A DNA stretch of 64,000 bases. Origin: Bifidobacterium leontopitheci (GTDB lineage Bacteria; Actinomycetota; Actinomycetes; Actinomycetales; Bifidobacteriaceae). Under the pieces are notes generated by a model. The model did no database searches. It was not told the origin of the DNA and saw only the letters and a list, made by a program, of their open reading frames with translations. Each line of letters opens with the position of its first letter. Within the stretch, counting starts at the first letter, position 1. This document shows, in pieces, positions 36,727-49,486 of the stretch. Both the position numbers and the translations under genes were made by a program. Location of the stretch: the NCBI RefSeq assembly GCF_009193355.1, contig NZ_WBVT01000001.1:124001-188000 (forward strand), read 5' to 3'.

Positions 36727-36913
36727 AGTACGACTGCTTACGAGTACGTTCGGCTGATAATTGATGACCAACCGTACTCGAACGGGTGTCTACGAGTACG
36801 TTTTGTCAGGAAAAATCCAACCGACCGTACTCAAACGGGTCGCTACGAGTACGTTCGGTTGAATAGTGATGACCGACCGTACTCGAACGGGTGGCTACGA
36901 GTACGGTCGGTTG
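36727..36913. repeat. Array of about four hairpin units, 52-53 bp period (array 3)
   Basis: A degenerate unit near 36727 is followed by units at 36766, 36819 and 36871. They pair CCGTACTCG with CGAGTACGG or variants around an AACGGGTGGCTA-like loop. The array lies between the convergent aminotransferase and ABC ATPase genes and leads directly into the structured element at 36921, the same order as at 13805-14162. Confidence 0.88.
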
Positions 36914-36920
36914 TTGGCTT

Positions 36921-36980
36921 GGCCCCCTCGGTGGAGGGGGCTGTCGCGGCCAAGGGCCGTGACTGGGGGAGCGTCACCCG
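36921..36980. repeat. Structured dispersed element, short form
   Basis: GCCCCCTCGGTGGAGGGGGC, then the hairpin CGCGGCC-aag-GGCCGTG, then ACTGGGGGAGCGTCACCCG. The closing sequence is the same as in the copies at 14008 and 49189. Confidence 0.8.
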
Positions 36981-37001
36981 CATATCTCGGCAGTCCCCCA
37001 C

Positions 37002-37847
37002 TCAGTGCGCCAGCTTCGACTCCTCGTACCGCCGGCGCACCAGATCGTTGTAGAAGGCCGCAGCCTCCTTCGGCGCCCCGTCGAAGACGATGCGATGCCC
37101 GTCCACCACCAGCGTGCGCGAGATCGCATACTGGGGGCGCACGATGAGATCCACGTCATGTGTGGCGAAGACCACCTGCTTGTCATAGCCGAACAAAGCT
37201 TCGGCCACATGCGCCGAACCGATCTCGTCCAGCCCCTTCGTCGGCTCGTCGGCCACGATCGCCGCGGGGGAGAAGCTCAGCGCACTTGCGATGGCCAGCA
37301 GATGCCGCTGCTCGCTGTTGAGCGCGCTGGCAGGCTGCCGGGCCACCGCGTTGAGCCGGAAGTGCGCGAACAGGTTGCCCACGATGGCCATGCGCTCCGA
37401 TTCGGGCACCTTGTGCTTCTTGAGCGGCTGGTCGATCGCCTCGCGGATGGTCGCGGCCCGATAGTAGCTGTTCGGGATCTCCTCGCGGCGCACCCGGCCC
37501 ACCAGGTCCTCGATCCGCCGCAGGTCCTTCTTCACGCCCGGGTCCAGCTCGTCGTCACCCGCCGTAATCCGCACGCTGCCGGACGTGGCGGTGAGCGCGC
37601 CGTCGAGCAGCTTGAGCAGCGTCGTCTTGCCGGCGCCGTTGAGCCCGATCACCGCCACGCGGCGGTCCTCGGGCGTGATGGTCAGGCTGGTGGCCAGCAG
37701 CCCCACGTTGCCGGCCGCGGCAGCCCCGGCGGCATTGGTAGACGCATTGCCGCCGTCATCGTAGGTGTAGGCGGCGTCCTCGAACGTGAACGTCACCGTG
37801 GACGGGCGCGGCTGGTCATGCCGGCCGAAGATATCGAAAAGTCCCAT
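37002..37847 (-). CDS. ABC-type ATPase with degenerate signature, orphan
   Basis: A 281-aa ATP-binding protein. Walker A (VIGLNGAGKTTLLKLL), Walker B (AAIVADEPTKGLDE) and the switch histidine (VVFATHDVDLI) are intact. The signature region reads ASALNSEQRHLLAIASAL, which lacks the usual LSGGQ glycines. Overall it resembles the CbiO/EcfA group. TACAAT lies 7 nt before ATG 37847, so the message is probably leaderless; an in-frame ATG 10 codons upstream overlaps that box. No membrane partner is adjacent. It could serve an ECF-type transporter elsewhere or have lost transport function. Confidence 0.83.
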   Translation of the reverse strand: MGLFDIFGRHDQPRPSTVTFTFEDAAYTYDDGGNASTNAAGAAAAGNVGLLATSLTITPEDRRVAVIGLNGAGKTTLLKLLDGALTATSGSVRITAGDDELDPGVKKDLRRIEDLVGRVRREEIPNSYYRAATIREAIDQPLKKHKVPESERMAIVGNLFAHFRLNAVARQPASALNSEQRHLLAIASALSFSPAAIVADEPTKGLDEIGSAHVAEALFGYDKQVVFATHDVDLIVRPQYAISRTLVVDGHRIVFDGAPKEAAAFYNDLVRRRYEESKLAH

Positions 37848-37965
37848 GCCGCCCATTGTAGTGATGGGATGCGGCATGGGACCTTGTCATGTCCGCCCGT
37901 GCGCTGCGGACGATCACTGCGGACGATCACTGCGGCACGGGCGTCGCGGCAGGCACAGCGCCAGG

Positions 37966-39651
37966 CTACGCGGCGAAATAGAACCCGCGGAAGTCGTAGC
38001 TGTACACGCGGTAGATGTACGCGGTGCTCAGCTTCATCTTGTACTGCGCGAGCAGCGTGCCGTCGGCGTCGTACACGCCGAAGACGCCCTGCATGCCCGT
38101 GTCGATGAGGATGTCACCGTCGTCCAGTTCTTGGGCGGAGCTCACGTACGGCGAGTACGGCACGTCGAACGAGGAGACCTCCGTGTAGGTGCCCGCCTTC
38201 TCGTCGACCAGATATCGGCGGTACTGCGAACGCGAGTCCTTGTCCTTGGAGGACTTCGCCGTGCTGATGCCGTCGATCACGGTCCAGTCGAAATCGGGGC
38301 GGGTCATCGCGTAGCCGAAGTTGTTGTCGAACATGTACAGGTAGTACTGGCCGTCAGGCAGCGTCGGGTCGTCGACGTAGGTGATCGAATGCTGGCCGCC
38401 CGTGTCGCCGAAGTCGCCCACCTTGCTCAGGAACAGGCTCTGATATGTGGTGCCGTCCCACACGCTCGGCTCGCCGATCATGTATGCGACCGTCGGATCG
38501 GACTCGAGGTCGTTGACCTTGATGATGGTCGACGTCTCTCGTGCCGACAGCAACGCCGAGCCGTCGTCGAGCAGCTGGATGGTGTTGAAGTGGATCCAGT
38601 CCCAGCGGCCCGACGCGGTCGGGTCGGACTCGTCGATGCCCGAATGCGTGGTCGACGACTTGTAGTCGGGCAGCAGTTCGCCGAAGTCCGCGAGCAGCGT
38701 CACCTTTCCGGTACTCGTGTCCACCTTGATGACCTGGTCCTGCACGGCGTGGTCGGAGCGTTTGAGGTCGGTGGCTAGCGAGACGATGTTGCCGTCCTTG
38801 TCGAGCGCGTAGTCGTGGTGGAGGATGAACCGGTCGCCCAGGTCGATGATCTTCTCCAGCTTGCCGAGCCGGTTCATGCCGACAAACGTCTTCGTGGAGG
38901 CGGAGAACCACATGAGCCCGTCGTCGTCGAACAGGAGGCGGTGCGAACGGTAGTAGAGCAGCGGGATCTCGCCGCGCAGTACGCCGTCCGTGTCGTAGTA
39001 GTACATGAAGTCCTGCTCGTCGCTGTCGTTGCCGAGGATCGCGTACAGGCCGTCGCCGAGGTCGGTGCCGTCGGACGCCTGCTTGGTCTGCTCGAGCCTG
39101 ACCTCCTCGACGCCGAGCAGACTGGCGCCGGTACGCGTGATGGTGCGCGTCTCGCTGGTGCCGTCCTCGTACGTGACCTTGTAGGTGATGGTGTTGCGCT
39201 CGCCCGGGATGAGGCCGAGCACGGTGAACTCGTGCGTCGTCTGGTACGTCTTGTCCTGATAGGCGTCGCGCGTGAAGTCGGGGTAGCCATCCGCGTGGAC
39301 CGTGTACGTCACCTTCGCGGCCTTGCCGGTGGTGAAGTACGTGTACAGGGAGGTGGTGTTCGTGCCGTACGGGTTGGCGGCGGTGAAGATGTCGTCGAGG
39401 CCGTGGGCCGCGTCGCCGCGTCGCTTGGCGAGGTTCTCGTCCGCCATCTGCTGATAGTCGATGGTGTAGACGGATTTGACGAGTGCGTTGAGACGGGCGA
39501 GGCGTTTCGTGCCGAGCGCCTCGCTGATGTTGTCGTTGGCGAAGACCGCCACGGACAGCGCCGCCGCGACGGCCAGTATGGCGGCGGCCGTCCGCATGAC
39601 GGCGCGTCGTATGGCGGTTCCGGTTGATGATGTGACGGTGGGTGATGGCAT
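37966..39651 (-). CDS. Arylsulfotransferase (ASST)-like membrane-anchored protein
   Basis: A 561-aa protein with an N-terminal anchor (MRTAAAILAVAAALSVAVFA). An immunoglobulin-like N-terminal region is followed by a beta-propeller-like body with ASST landmarks: FILHHDYALDKDGNIVSLA, then WDWIHFNTIQLLDDGSALL and SARETSTIIKV, and GGQHSITYVDD. The conserved histidines of the family are present in the first two. Family members in E. coli transfer sulfate between phenols; many actinobacterial members have unknown substrates. The start is uncertain: ATG 39651 is preferred because the region before it is polar and shows no ribosome-binding site for ATG 39765. Confidence 0.75.
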   Translation of the reverse strand: MPSPTVTSSTGTAIRRAVMRTAAAILAVAAALSVAVFANDNISEALGTKRLARLNALVKSVYTIDYQQMADENLAKRRGDAAHGLDDIFTAANPYGTNTTSLYTYFTTGKAAKVTYTVHADGYPDFTRDAYQDKTYQTTHEFTVLGLIPGERNTITYKVTYEDGTSETRTITRTGASLLGVEEVRLEQTKQASDGTDLGDGLYAILGNDSDEQDFMYYYDTDGVLRGEIPLLYYRSHRLLFDDDGLMWFSASTKTFVGMNRLGKLEKIIDLGDRFILHHDYALDKDGNIVSLATDLKRSDHAVQDQVIKVDTSTGKVTLLADFGELLPDYKSSTTHSGIDESDPTASGRWDWIHFNTIQLLDDGSALLSARETSTIIKVNDLESDPTVAYMIGEPSVWDGTTYQSLFLSKVGDFGDTGGQHSITYVDDPTLPDGQYYLYMFDNNFGYAMTRPDFDWTVIDGISTAKSSKDKDSRSQYRRYLVDEKAGTYTEVSSFDVPYSPYVSSAQELDDGDILIDTGMQGVFGVYDADGTLLAQYKMKLSTAYIYRVYSYDFRGFYFAA

Positions 39652-39902
39652 GGTGGGTTGTTCTTTCGGACGTGAACGGTTACAGGTATGTGCCGTCGGT
39701 GTGTGCGTGGCCGATGCCAGCATGACCGCGGGTACGTTGTCGACTGCTTGTTGAAACACCATCATTCAACGCTCTGATGTGAAAGAAGCGATGATGATTC
39801 GATGGCAGGTACGTAACAAACGCGGCCGAATTATCTCAATGATCGCTGAACGCACGCTGATAATGGCCGATATCCGGGCGCGCCGGGGCCGTCGGCCGCC
39901 GC

Positions 39903-42179
39903 CTACAGGCGGAACCAGGCGAGCACGGTGTCGTACAGCGCCGGATTGTTGCGGACCAGCGCGTCGTCACGTCCCGGAACGAACAGGCCCAACACCATGA
40001 GCAGCAGCGAGGCGAGCGTCACGGCCACGACCAGCCAGCGCACGGCGGTCAGCATCATGGTCGGCTCGCCGTCCTCGCGCAGGCCCCGACGGCGCGGATG
40101 CACGACCGACAGCAGCACCGCGATCGCGCCCAACGAGACCATCCAGCCGAAATCGCAGATATACCGCCAACCCAGGCCGGCCGTCTTGCCGTCGAACAGC
40201 ATGAGCAGCATCCCCAGCGCCAAGGCGAACGTCACCATGCCCCAATAGCCGGTCGGCTTGAGGCGACGTTTCATCACCGGCGCCGCGAAGGCGAGCAGCA
40301 GCAGCGGGCAGGAGACGAACAGGCCGCCCACCATCGGCTCGTAATACCCCCATTCGGGGAACGCCGTGACCGAAACGCCGAGGAACGGGAACTGCGGCAG
40401 GAACCGCAACGGCATGAACAGGTAGGCGCCCACGGTCTGCGGGAAGTTCGCCAACGGCTGTTTGAACCGGGTCATGTCGGTCACCGTCATCTGATAGTCA
40501 TTGCCGAAATCAAGCGGCGAGCCGAACCTCACCATGTTGTACGCCATGAGCGGCGCCACCACGATGATGGCGGGGATGACGACCGCGGCAGGAGCGCGCA
40601 ACGCCTGCCGCACCCTGACCGTACGGTTCTTCAGCCCGCGCACGATCGCCGTGATCTGCGGCCAGAACAGCGGGAACGCGAACAGCGCGGAAAGCGCGAA
40701 CGTGGGACGGCAGCCGAAATTCGCGGCGATGCACGCCGCGCCCGACGCCAGATACCGCAGCGACAGCGGCTGCACGCCATCACCCACCGACCAGCTGCCC
40801 GTATGCACATGCCCGCCCGGGCCGGGATGCCGGTCAGGCGTCGCCTTGATCCACAGCCACAACCCCAACGTGGTGAACATCATCGACGCTGCGATAGGCA
40901 CCGAATAGAAATTCGTGCGGAACCACAGATAACTCGACTCCGAACCCAGCAGAAACAGCACGATGCAGATCGACGCGGCCGCCAGCGACGCCTGCGGACG
41001 AAGCCGGTGCACCAGATGCACCACCAGCAGGCAGGCGAACACCAGGAACGCGAACATCGACAGCAGCACCGCCACCGCCGCCGGCAGCGTCGCCCCGCCC
41101 GGAATCCACAGGGATGTGACCGCCTGATACGGCAGGAAGAACAGCACCGCCGGAACCACGCCGAAATACGAATACCAGTGACCGTCATAGAACGCGTAAT
41201 CCCAGTAGATCGGCGTCACGCCGGCATCGAGCAGCCGCGAACGCAGCAGCGTGTCATGCGGCTGCGCCGCCTGCGCGAGCTCGCTCGGCACCGGCAGGTC
41301 AAGCCACGCGTGGCCATGCAGCAGCGCGTCCGCCACATGGCCGTACTGGTCGAAGTCATACGTGTATCCGCTCGGATTCTGGAACACCAGCGGCGACGCG
41401 TTCGCCACCTGCCACACCACGCCCACCGCCGTGGCGACCGCTGCGGGGGCGAGCGCAGCGACCAGCAGCCACCGTTGCCGGGCGCTCGCAGGATTGAGCC
41501 GGATGCGCCACATGAACGAGCCGGGCCGCCACAACGCCACCAGCAGCACCGCGACCGCCATCGCGGCCACGCGCAGCACGCTGAAATCGAACTGGACGCG
41601 CACGTTCGCACGGACCGCCGAGAACGGGATGACGGAACCCTTCGGCTCCTCGATCCACAGGCGGATCCGATGGGAGGCGGGGGCCTTGAGATACAGGGAT
41701 CGCGGCGCCGACGCGGAGACGGACGCCGAAGCGCCGGTCATGCCGTCGCAGTCCGCCCGCACGAACACGTTGCCCAACGGCGACTCGGGAAGCCCCTCGG
41801 GTATCGCCACCGGGTCGATGCGCGCGTAGGACGACGTCCCGTCGGCCTTCACCTCGAGCCACGCCTGCGTGGGGTCGGTCACCTTGAGCATGCCGTACTT
41901 GTCGCGTTGCAGGCCGGAGCCCATCGTGTTCGTCGCCGAGGCGGAGTCGGTGCTCGCGCCAAGCGTCGACCAGAACGGCATGTTGAACGCCACGCATTCG
42001 ATCAGCAGTATCGCCAACGTGACGGCCACGACCGCGATCAGGCCGCGACGACGCCGTGCGGAGGCATGACGGACGGCCGCGCCGGGAGTCGTGCTGGGCG
42101 TCATGCTGAGGACGCGGCAGGCGCGGCGGGCTTTGCGGCAGGCCGAAACGGTACGGATACGGGTGAGGCAATCAGGCAC
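39903..42179 (-). CDS. Polytopic membrane protein, possible GT-C glycosyltransferase
   Basis: A 758-aa protein with about 13 hydrophobic spans. An extracytoplasmic domain of about 130 residues follows the first span. The core contains YTYDFDQYGHVADALLHGHA, IYWDYAFYDGHWYSYFGVVP and VLFFLPYQ, a pattern seen in uncharacterised actinobacterial membrane proteins with a GT-C-like layout in which acidic residues near the first loop would be catalytic. The start is GTG, preceded by TAGAAT with a 6-nt gap, so translation is probably leaderless; an ATG at 42104 is an alternative. A lipid-linked sugar donor is inferred only from the fold guess. Confidence 0.68.
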   Translation of the reverse strand: MPDCLTRIRTVSACRKARRACRVLSMTPSTTPGAAVRHASARRRRGLIAVVAVTLAILLIECVAFNMPFWSTLGASTDSASATNTMGSGLQRDKYGMLKVTDPTQAWLEVKADGTSSYARIDPVAIPEGLPESPLGNVFVRADCDGMTGASASVSASAPRSLYLKAPASHRIRLWIEEPKGSVIPFSAVRANVRVQFDFSVLRVAAMAVAVLLVALWRPGSFMWRIRLNPASARQRWLLVAALAPAAVATAVGVVWQVANASPLVFQNPSGYTYDFDQYGHVADALLHGHAWLDLPVPSELAQAAQPHDTLLRSRLLDAGVTPIYWDYAFYDGHWYSYFGVVPAVLFFLPYQAVTSLWIPGGATLPAAVAVLLSMFAFLVFACLLVVHLVHRLRPQASLAAASICIVLFLLGSESSYLWFRTNFYSVPIAASMMFTTLGLWLWIKATPDRHPGPGGHVHTGSWSVGDGVQPLSLRYLASGAACIAANFGCRPTFALSALFAFPLFWPQITAIVRGLKNRTVRVRQALRAPAAVVIPAIIVVAPLMAYNMVRFGSPLDFGNDYQMTVTDMTRFKQPLANFPQTVGAYLFMPLRFLPQFPFLGVSVTAFPEWGYYEPMVGGLFVSCPLLLLAFAAPVMKRRLKPTGYWGMVTFALALGMLLMLFDGKTAGLGWRYICDFGWMVSLGAIAVLLSVVHPRRRGLREDGEPTMMLTAVRWLVVAVTLASLLLMVLGLFVPGRDDALVRNNPALYDTVLAWFRL

Positions 42180-42350
42180 CCCACCATTCTAGCGAGAGGC
42201 ATGATTCTTGCCCTGAAAGACGGACTTACGCGGCGGTGCGGCGTCCTGCGGCGACGTTGCCGCCGATGCTGTTTCCGGCATTGCCGCCGACGTTGCGCAG
42301 CCGGGTTCACTGTCGGCTTCATGTCGCGTTTGATTGAAACAATGTGTGCC

Positions 42351-45300
42351 ATGTTCCGAAACGATTCGCATGCTCACTCGCCCTCGGGCGACCCGAAGAA
42401 AGGCCGGCCCGACGGGCTGTTGGCAGGACTGCGGCGAACGGCGAGGAAGGCCGGCGACGGCCTCGCGTCGGCCGGCGCCGCCGCGGCGTCCCTGGCAGGC
42501 TCCCTCATCCCCGGTCCGCTCGGCGAGAGGATGCGGCGGACTGCAGGCAACGTGGGAGGCAACCCGTTCGAGGCGGCCGTGAACGCGGCCGCAGGGGCGG
42601 CGGATGCGGCCGGCGCTGCGGCAGACGGCGCCCCTGCCGGCTCCGACGCCGCAGCGGACGGCATGATGGCCGAACTGCTGCGTCATTCGATCAGACTCAA
42701 CCCGCTCGTCAAGCGCAGGGCGTTCCCCGACCTTGCCGGGGTGCCGCGCACGATGTCCCTCGGCTGGGCGCAGCTCAACGAAGGCCCCGACGCGACGCTG
42801 TCCATCGGACTGTTCGCCGGCGCGGACAGCTTCTCGCAGATCGCGCTCGCCGACGGGCATGGGCGCGTGTTCGTCACCACCGACCCGCATGCCGACACGC
42901 ACGGCATGGAGCCGCGGTTCCTGTTCTTCAAGGAAGAGGAGCTGGACTCTGTCGCCGCCTCGCGGATCGGGCGCGGGCCGTCCACGGCGGCAAAGGGCGG
43001 CGCGGAACCGGACGGCACCGTACACGCCATCCAAGGCGGCATGGTCGGCCGGGACCTGACCGGCAGGATGACATGGCTTGCCTCATGGCTCAAGACCGGC
43101 AACCGGTACACGCTTGAACAGCTGCGCGAGAACCTTCCCGCGGCGATGCGGCAGGGATTGGAATACCGTGACGCGATCACGCTCGGATTCCTCGCCGCCT
43201 ACATGATGCCGCAGATGAGCGGCATGCTCGTCGGTTTCGGCTCGGGCAACATCTTCCGCAGGCTCAACCGCGAGGCTCCGATCGGTGCGATCCGCCGCAG
43301 CGTGCGCGACACGTTGGAGGCCCGCGCCCACGGCCTGCGGGCCTCGGGGCTCGAGGACCATTTCGCCGACCTCATGAACGAGGCCGGGGCTTTGGGCAAC
43401 ACGCCGGGACTGGAGGCCGTGCACGGCGCCGAACCGTTGCACCTATACACGTCCAGCTATTCGGGGGGCTATTTTCTCGCGTGGGACGCCGACCTCGAAT
43501 TCGAGAGCGCATTGCAGGCGCTGCGCATCGAAGGCAACCTCAACCGGTTCTCGCAGGTGAGCGCATGGATCGAGCGCAGCGCGCGCAGCGGCGGCGTCAC
43601 CGAGGATACGGTCACGCGCGCGCAGGCGGCGCAGATCGACCTCGCGCTGCTGCGCGACCCCGCGCTCATGGCGCTTCCCTGGCCGTCCGGCGCGCGCACG
43701 CCGCTCATCGACCCGTTGCACGACGACGGCGCTGAGGCCATCGAGCATGTGATCGCCCACGCACAACGCACCGCAGCATCCATCATTGCGGGCAAGGACG
43801 GCGTCGCGGCTTCGGCGTCGCCGCAAGCCCCGACGTCCGGCTCGCCGTGGGCGTACCGCCGGACCGTGTCGCTGCTGCTGCGTCAGCTGAGACTGCCGTA
43901 CCGGTTCGACACCGAGTTCCGATCGAACTACGAGACAGGCGAGACCGCGGTCGCGTTCACCACCGCGGGTCCGCTCATGATGCCGCGCAGCCGGTACGAC
44001 GAGCGCGCGCACGAGTGGAAGGCGCTGTCGGCGGATGCACGCACCTCCATGAGCGCCGTCTACAACCTGAGAGTCGGCCTCATCATCGCCGCGATGTGCT
44101 TCGCCGCCGACGAGCGGATGGAACGGGTGAGCCTGCGCATCGACTCGCTCGGCCTCGAAGAAGCAGTCGCCGAACAGGACAGCGCCATCTCGACCATGAT
44201 GAGCGAGGCGCTGCGCTCCTTCGAGCGGCTGTACACCAGATCATCGGACGGCGTCGCATCCCAGGGGGCAGACCCCAAGGCGGGCCCCAAGGACGGCGAC
44301 CTGCACGGCGACCCGTCGCGTGCGACGGCGCCCGAGCCGAGCCGCGGCGACGGCCAGCGGACGGACGGCGGCTCCGACAGCGCCGCCGACGGCGACCTGT
44401 TCGGCCAGATCCTCAAAGACAATCCGCAGGGTGATGACGTGCTCAACGACCCTCGCATCGACGAGCTGTTCCGCGACCTGCTGCGCATCGACGACCTGCT
44501 CAAGGAATCCGCTGCATCCGCGGACGGCGACGGCACGACCGACACGCCGGACGGCGACGTCGAGCCCCGGTCGGGCGGCACGCAGTCAGGAGCAGACGAG
44601 ACAGCAGCACATGCGGCGGACGACGACGTCACCGACGCGGACGATCGCGACGTCACTGGCAGCGCGGGTGCCGGCAGCGCCGACACCGCGAGCGGCGATG
44701 TCGCGAGTGGTGGTACGGCGGACGCCGGTGACGCCGCGGACGCCGGCGAGCAGACCGCATCAGGCAACGATCCGATGAGCGTGCTGCACCGCAGCCCCAC
44801 CGTCCGCAGCCTCGTCACCGTCACCTTCACCAGAACCGCGTTCATGGAACGGCTCCGCGCCGACGCACTGCGTCACCCCATCGACACGTACCTCATGTTC
44901 GACGCCGCCATCAGCATGGACGAGCACGGCGGGCTCGAGCCCACCGAACCGGACTTCGACCTGCACGACGCGCGATTCGCGCCGGTCGGCTCCCAGGAGG
45001 AGCCGGAACTGTCGGACACGCGCTTCGAGCCTGCGGCCGCCCGCATACTGGGCACATCTGACGCCGAGGGGCTGTCGATCCAACGCGCGGACCTGTTGCA
45101 ACGGCGGGTCGACGAATTCCACCGGCTCGCCGCCGACACGACGATGCCCTCGGTGGCCAAGGCCCAGCAGGCCATGCGCATCATCGAACAGACCTCCGAC
45201 CCCGAACTCTCCGCAGCGGCCGCGCAAGTGACCAGCGCCCTCATCGACGGGCGGGACACGCCCGACCTCGCCTTCGTCATGGCCGACGAGCTGGACAAAG

Positions 45301-46112
45301 GCAGGCTGCACGCGCGGGACCTGCTGTTCTCCGGCCAGACGGAACAGGCGTTGCAGGCCGCCGAAGAAGCGATCGCGAAGGTCGAGAAAGCGTATAAGGA
45401 CAACCCCGGCGTGCCGCGATACTTCAACTCGTATGCGGAACGCGTCGTCTACAACCGCCTGTTCGCCACGGACGGCGAACGCACGGTGCTCATCCCCGAC
45501 AACCTGTTCTACGCGCACGCCGAACTCGCCGACGTGCTCGCGCAGGCCAAAGGCGTCAAGGCGGCATTGCCGCATCTCAACGCGCTGGTCGCCTATGCGC
45601 CCGCGTATCCGCTCGGCCACATGAAGCTCGCCGTGCAGCTCGCGCGCAACGAGGACTGGGATTCCGCCCGTGCCGCATGCCTCAACGCGCTACGCGTGGC
45701 GCTCGACCGTGACGACGCCGCCTTCGCTTACTACCGGCTCGCCTACGCGGAGTGGATGCGCGACCGGTTCGACACGGCCGCCGCCGCATACATCATGAGC
45801 GAGCACATCGCGCCAGGGCATATCGGCGCGCTTGACGACGAGCTGCATGAGCTGGTGGCCCGCGCACAGTCGCAGTGCATCCCCGTGCCAGTCGACGTGG
45901 AGGAGGCGGCGCACGTGCTGCGCGCGCACGACCTGCCGGTCTGGCCGCGCACCGAAGTCGCCGACATCGTACGCGACGCTGCGAGGGTGTGCGTGGACTC
46001 CGGCCTGTTCGTGCCGGCGCGCACGCTGTCGGTGGCGGTCGCGCGCATGGCCGACGATGACGGCACCATGGACATGGTCCACGCGCAGTTCCTCCGCTCG
46101 CTCAGCGCCTAG
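42351..46112 (+). CDS. Large tetratricopeptide-like protein of unknown function (1,253 aa)
   Basis: The N-terminal 110 residues are Ala/Gly-rich and low in complexity. Two conserved-looking alpha/beta regions follow, for example SLGWAQLNEGPDATLSIGLF and YRDAITLGFLAAYMMPQMSG. A long acidic Asp/Ala/Gly linker occupies about 640-800. The C-terminal third is alpha-helical with TPR-like pairs: ARDLLFSGQTEQALQAAEEA, then ALPHLNALVAYAPAYPLGHM and AFAYYRLAYAEWMRDRFDTA. No signal peptide is evident. The start is uncertain: ATGs at 42321, 42342 and 42351 all lack a ribosome-binding site; AACAAT seven nt before 42351 favours a leaderless start there. The open frame continues far upstream antisense to the previous gene and is rejected. 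Confidence 0.75.
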   Translation: MFRNDSHAHSPSGDPKKGRPDGLLAGLRRTARKAGDGLASAGAAAASLAGSLIPGPLGERMRRTAGNVGGNPFEAAVNAAAGAADAAGAAADGAPAGSDAAADGMMAELLRHSIRLNPLVKRRAFPDLAGVPRTMSLGWAQLNEGPDATLSIGLFAGADSFSQIALADGHGRVFVTTDPHADTHGMEPRFLFFKEEELDSVAASRIGRGPSTAAKGGAEPDGTVHAIQGGMVGRDLTGRMTWLASWLKTGNRYTLEQLRENLPAAMRQGLEYRDAITLGFLAAYMMPQMSGMLVGFGSGNIFRRLNREAPIGAIRRSVRDTLEARAHGLRASGLEDHFADLMNEAGALGNTPGLEAVHGAEPLHLYTSSYSGGYFLAWDADLEFESALQALRIEGNLNRFSQVSAWIERSARSGGVTEDTVTRAQAAQIDLALLRDPALMALPWPSGARTPLIDPLHDDGAEAIEHVIAHAQRTAASIIAGKDGVAASASPQAPTSGSPWAYRRTVSLLLRQLRLPYRFDTEFRSNYETGETAVAFTTAGPLMMPRSRYDERAHEWKALSADARTSMSAVYNLRVGLIIAAMCFAADERMERVSLRIDSLGLEEAVAEQDSAISTMMSEALRSFERLYTRSSDGVASQGADPKAGPKDGDLHGDPSRATAPEPSRGDGQRTDGGSDSAADGDLFGQILKDNPQGDDVLNDPRIDELFRDLLRIDDLLKESAASADGDGTTDTPDGDVEPRSGGTQSGADETAAHAADDDVTDADDRDVTGSAGAGSADTASGDVASGGTADAGDAADAGEQTASGNDPMSVLHRSPTVRSLVTVTFTRTAFMERLRADALRHPIDTYLMFDAAISMDEHGGLEPTEPDFDLHDARFAPVGSQEEPELSDTRFEPAAARILGTSDAEGLSIQRADLLQRRVDEFHRLAADTTMPSVAKAQQAMRIIEQTSDPELSAAAAQVTSALIDGRDTPDLAFVMADELDKGRLHARDLLFSGQTEQALQAAEEAIAKVEKAYKDNPGVPRYFNSYAERVVYNRLFATDGERTVLIPDNLFYAHAELADVLAQAKGVKAALPHLNALVAYAPAYPLGHMKLAVQLARNEDWDSARAACLNALRVALDRDDAAFAYYRLAYAEWMRDRFDTAAAAYIMSEHIAPGHIGALDDELHELVARAQSQCIPVPVDVEEAAHVLRAHDLPVWPRTEVADIVRDAARVCVDSGLFVPARTLSVAVARMADDDGTMDMVHAQFLRSLSA

Positions 46113-46123
46113 CCGCACATCTT

Positions 46124-49086
<2,963 letters not shown>

Positions 49087-49136
49087 CCTGGCTCCACGGC
49101 GGGGTTGTCTGCGGAGCCGACAGGCCCGTTCCCCTC

Positions 49137-49241
49137 GGCCCCCTCGCTGGAGGGGGCTGGTTCGGCGGGCGTCGGCTGCCTCTCCCTTGGCCCCCTCGGT
49201 GGAGGGGGCTGTCGGCGGAGCCGACTGGGGGAGCGTCACCC
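49137..49241. repeat. Two adjacent structured elements after ligA
   Basis: A partial copy starts with GGCCCCCTCGCTGGAGGGGG at 49137; a full short copy starts at 49189 with CCCCCTCGGTGGAGGGGG, then GTCGGC-gga-GCCGAC and TGGGGGAGCGTCACCCG. A loose third hairpin (GTCTGC-gga-GCCGAC) lies at 49107-49121. They separate ligA from a convergent small gene. Confidence 0.78.
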
Positions 49242-49264
49242 GCTACAGCGTAACCCCGCTATCC

Positions 49265-49486
49265 TCACGCCTCCACCGCGAGCAGAATGACCGGCAGCAA
49301 CACGGCGCCGACCACCATCACCGTGCCGGTCAATCTAATCATCGCAAGCGAGAAGTCGGTCGGCTCCCCGTTCTTGACATCCATCAGGTGGTCGAGCTTC
49401 CAGATCAGCTCCGGCTTCCAGAGCAGAAACGCGCCGATGCCGATGAGCGCCACTTCGACGCACAACAGTTGCAGGATGGGCATCAT
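49265..49486 (-). CDS. Small two-span membrane protein (73 aa)
   Basis: Two consecutive ATGs at 49486 and 49483 follow AAGGAG. The protein has an N-terminal span (LLCVEVALIGIGAFLLW), a polar loop (KPELIWKLDHLMDVKNGEPT) and a second span (LTGTVMVVGAVLLPVILLAV). The layout with a Gly-Glu-Pro loop and an arginine before the second span (MIRLTG) resembles DUF6199-type small proteins. A longer frame to 49585 lacks support. Function unknown. Confidence 0.65.
   Translation of the reverse strand: MMPILQLLCVEVALIGIGAFLLWKPELIWKLDHLMDVKNGEPTDFSLAMIRLTGTVMVVGAVLLPVILLAVEA

Noticed and set aside
40098..42350. Open frame extending the TPR-like protein upstream to over 2,000 aa
   Set aside because: It runs antisense through the whole GT-C-like gene, is Arg/His-rich as expected for a shadow frame, and has no start signal.
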